From Legionella genomosp. 1 (lineage in GTDB: Bacteria; Pseudomonadota; Gammaproteobacteria; Legionellales; Legionellaceae), in assembly GCA_945862275.1 (NCBI GenBank), contig CAMAYA010000049.1:1-8162 (forward strand): DNA of 8,162 bases. The letters are read 5' to 3'. A program made the translations under genes and the position numbers. How positions within the stretch are numbered: the stretch's first letter is position 1; every line of letters begins with the position of its first letter. Of the stretch, positions 6,322-8,162 are shown one piece after another. The notes under the pieces were generated by a model that was not told the DNA's origin, searched no databases, and was given only the letters and a program-made list of their open reading frames with translations.

Positions 6322-6996
6322 ATGCATTTAATCATCGCCCTTGATTTCAACAACGAATCCGCCGCTTTCACAATAGTTGACCAACTGGACCCTAGCCAAT
6401 GCGCACTCAAAGTGGGCAGCGAAATGTTTACATTGTTTGGCGCACCGTTTGTTCGTGCTTTGATTACCCGAGGTTTTAAGGTTTTTCTTGATCTAAAATT
6501 TCATGACATTCCCAATACCGTGGCACGTGCCTGTATGGCGGCTGCAGATCTAGGGGTATGGATGTTAACGATCCATGCGTCTGGTGGATTGAAAATGATG
6601 CAAGCTGCACGCGATGCAGTAGAGCCCTGTGGCGATAAACGCCCACTGATCGTTGCGGTTACGGTATTAACCAGCATAAATGAGATGGATTTGTCGACAT
6701 TAGGCATTCAATCCTCTTTGCAAGCACATGTGTGTTTGCTTGCAACCCTGGCAAATGAATCCAGGTTAGACGGGGTCGTTTGCTCGGCACTGGACTCTCG
6801 GGAAGTAAAGAGGTTATTTGGGAAGAATTTTCTTGCTATTACACCAGGGATTCGTCGACTAGGGGACGCGCCGGGTGATCAAAGCAGGATTGTGACACCA
6901 GAATTTGCTTTGAGTGCGGGGAGTGATTATTTGGTTGTGGGCCGGTCTATAACCGGCTCTGCTAATCCGCTGAAGGCATTTCTTGAGTTTTTGTAA
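6322..6996 (+). CDS. pyrF: Orotidine 5'-phosphate decarboxylase
   Basis: PyrF decarboxylates orotidine monophosphate to UMP, the last step of de novo pyrimidine synthesis; it is a cytosolic TIM-barrel dimer. The 224-residue protein has the ligand-binding Asp8 and Lys30, and the catalytic Asp-x-Lys-x-x-Asp signature at 57-62 (within FLDLKFHDIPNT). It also has HASGG (85-89), VTVLTS (113-118), TPGIR (174-178), Gln187 and the phosphate-binding Arg208 in VVGRSIT. It is shorter than E. coli PyrF (245) mainly because that protein has extra residues at both ends. A strong AGAAGGGG ribosome site (6306-6313), inside the end of lapB, fixes the ATG. The lapA-lapB-pyrF order matches E. coli. No terminator is seen after the stop. 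Confidence 0.97.
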   Translation: MHLIIALDFNNESAAFTIVDQLDPSQCALKVGSEMFTLFGAPFVRALITRGFKVFLDLKFHDIPNTVARACMAAADLGVWMLTIHASGGLKMMQAARDAVEPCGDKRPLIVAVTVLTSINEMDLSTLGIQSSLQAHVCLLATLANESRLDGVVCSALDSREVKRLFGKNFLAITPGIRRLGDAPGDQSRIVTPEFALSAGSDYLVVGRSITGSANPLKAFLEFL

Positions 6997-7005
6997 GCGT
7001 TTGAT

Positions 7006-8162
7006 TTATAGAGGCCCATCAAAATACTTCCGTAGCAACCCATTCACCACAGTAGGATCTGCAGCACCCTTTGCCTGCTTCATCACTTGCCCCACAAAAA
7101 ACGTCATCAATTTTTCTTTGCCGGCTCGATAGTCTGCTGCTTGTTGGGGATTATTTTCGACTGTTAAGCGTATTAACTTCTCAATCAATGCCGTGTTGTC
7201 GATCTGCTGGCAGCCGAGGGATGTGATGATGGCGTCCACGTCATCATCACGATACATCAACTCAGCAAATACACGCTTGGCATTGTTAGCTGAAATAAGG
7301 TTATCTGTCAAACGATCCAATAAACAGGCCATTCGCTCAGGTGACACAGGCAGCGCATCAAAATCAATTCCTTTTTTATTTAGTGCTGCCGTATAGGTGC
7401 CTTTCAACCAATTGGTCACAATTTTCACAGGAGCGTGGCTTTGCTGTTTAACCGCATCATAAAATCGAAACACACTAGGCGAGGAGAGTAAGAAATCAAT
7501 GTCTTCATCAGGCAGCCCATCTTGATCCATTAATTGCACTCGAAGGGCCGCAGGCAAAACAGGGAGGTTGGCTTTGATGCGAGCAATGTCAACGGCCGTG
7601 ATTTTGATGGGCAGTAAATCGGGATCAGGGAAATAGCGGTAATCGTTTTCGTTTTCTTTATCGCGCATGGGGCGGGTTGTATTGGTATCAGAACAATACA
7701 AGCGCGTTTGTTGAATCACCGGCTGGCCTCTTTCTAGTAAGTCTTGATGCCGGCATTGTTCATAGGCAATGGCTTTCTCAATAAAACGAAAGGAATTTAA
7801 ATTTTTTAATTCCGTACGGATCCCTAATATCAAACTGCCTTTTGGTCTGAGTGATAGATTGACATCACAACGAAACGATCCGTCCTGCATATTCCCGTCG
7901 CAAATGTTTAAAAATATCAACAGTTGATGCAACGCCTTTAAATAACAAATGGCTTCATCAGCAGAAAACATGCAGGGGGTTGTGACAATTTCAAGCAACG
8001 GGATGCCCGCGCGGTTTAAGTCAATTCCAGTAAATGTTGGAAACGCATCGTGCAACGATTTCCCTGCATCTTCTTCTAAATGCGCGCGTTCAATGGTGAC
8101 TGAGTTAAGACGCCCATTGCTTACGATGGGGCGTTGCAATTGGCTCGTTTGATACCCTTTCG
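7006..8162 (-). CDS. gatB: Aspartyl/glutamyl-tRNA(Asn/Gln) amidotransferase subunit B, 5' end cut by window edge
   Basis: GatB is the kinase and tRNA-binding subunit of the cytosolic GatCAB complex, which turns misacylated Glu-tRNA(Gln) and/or Asp-tRNA(Asn) into the amidated forms with ammonia from GatA. The frame stays open to the right edge, beginning KGYQTSQ, which matches the family motif KxYQISQ near residue 95. About 384 of the usual 475-480 residues are therefore visible. Hallmarks are HLEEDAGKS, DLNRAGIPLLEIV, GSFRCDVNLSLRP, ELKNLNSFRFIEKA and ENDYRYFPDPDLLP in the catalytic cradle. A helical region and the C-terminal tail domain follow, ending in KEKLMTFFVGQVMKQAKG. gatC and gatA would be expected upstream, beyond the right edge. 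The gene converges on pyrF with a 9-base gap. Confidence 0.97.
   Translation of the reverse strand, partial: KGYQTSQLQRPIVSNGRLNSVTIERAHLEEDAGKSLHDAFPTFTGIDLNRAGIPLLEIVTTPCMFSADEAICYLKALHQLLIFLNICDGNMQDGSFRCDVNLSLRPKGSLILGIRTELKNLNSFRFIEKAIAYEQCRHQDLLERGQPVIQQTRLYCSDTNTTRPMRDKENENDYRYFPDPDLLPIKITAVDIARIKANLPVLPAALRVQLMDQDGLPDEDIDFLLSSPSVFRFYDAVKQQSHAPVKIVTNWLKGTYTAALNKKGIDFDALPVSPERMACLLDRLTDNLISANNAKRVFAELMYRDDDVDAIITSLGCQQIDNTALIEKLIRLTVENNPQQAADYRAGKEKLMTFFVGQVMKQAKGAADPTVVNGLLRKYFDGPL

Noticed and set aside
6941..6957. Hairpin GCCGGT-CTATA-ACCGGC near the end of pyrF as a terminator
   Set aside because: The stem is perfect, but it lies within codons for the conserved VVGRSITGS segment and no T-run follows on either strand.
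8137..8139. TTG (minus strand) as the start codon of gatB
   Set aside because: The frame continues to the right edge with KGYQTSQ, a conserved internal GatB motif, so the gene is cut by the window edge, not started here.
1..8162. Mobile element, CRISPR array, defence, toxin-antitoxin or other novel system
   Set aside because: Every long frame with sound features is a known housekeeping gene, and I found no direct-repeat arrays, transposase, integrase or tRNA.

Overview
This window is a conserved housekeeping region from a gammaproteobacterium. All seven plus-strand genes run in the order serC-aroA-cmk-rpsA-lapA-lapB-pyrF, and the 3' part of gatB faces them on the minus strand. The rpsA, cmk, lapB and pyrF products resemble their E. 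coli counterparts along their whole length. The AroA protein, however, is the class II type, close to what I recall of Coxiella burnetii AroA. The chromosome also carries GatCAB amidotransferase, which enterics lack. Together with moderate base composition, this points to Legionellales or a Coxiella-like relative. That placement is inference from remembered protein sequences, not from a search.

Bases 1-3002 hold a tightly packed cluster for serine and aromatic amino acid synthesis. It starts with serC (5' end outside the window), which overlaps aroA by an ATGA junction; aroA overlaps cmk by 8 bases. Bases 3003-3066 are a short structured leader in front of rpsA. A candidate promoter and a paired inverted repeat lie just upstream, inside the end of cmk. 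rpsA (six S1 domains) ends at a textbook intrinsic terminator at 4799-4828.

Bases 4859-6996 hold lapA, lapB and pyrF. LapA and LapB are the membrane pair that controls lipopolysaccharide synthesis, joined by an ATGA overlap. pyrF (pyrimidine synthesis) follows 3 bases later. The ihfB gene often found between rpsA and lapA in gammaproteobacteria is absent. gatB (7006 to beyond the right edge, minus strand) converges on pyrF with only 9 bases between the stop codons.

I found no mobile element, CRISPR array, tRNA, rRNA, phage gene, toxin-antitoxin pair or defence gene, and no stretch over 300 bases without a gene. I do not see an undescribed system. The points most worth a second look are regulatory: the rpsA leader, the inverted repeat before it, and the strong terminator placed just ahead of lapA with no clear promoter after it.
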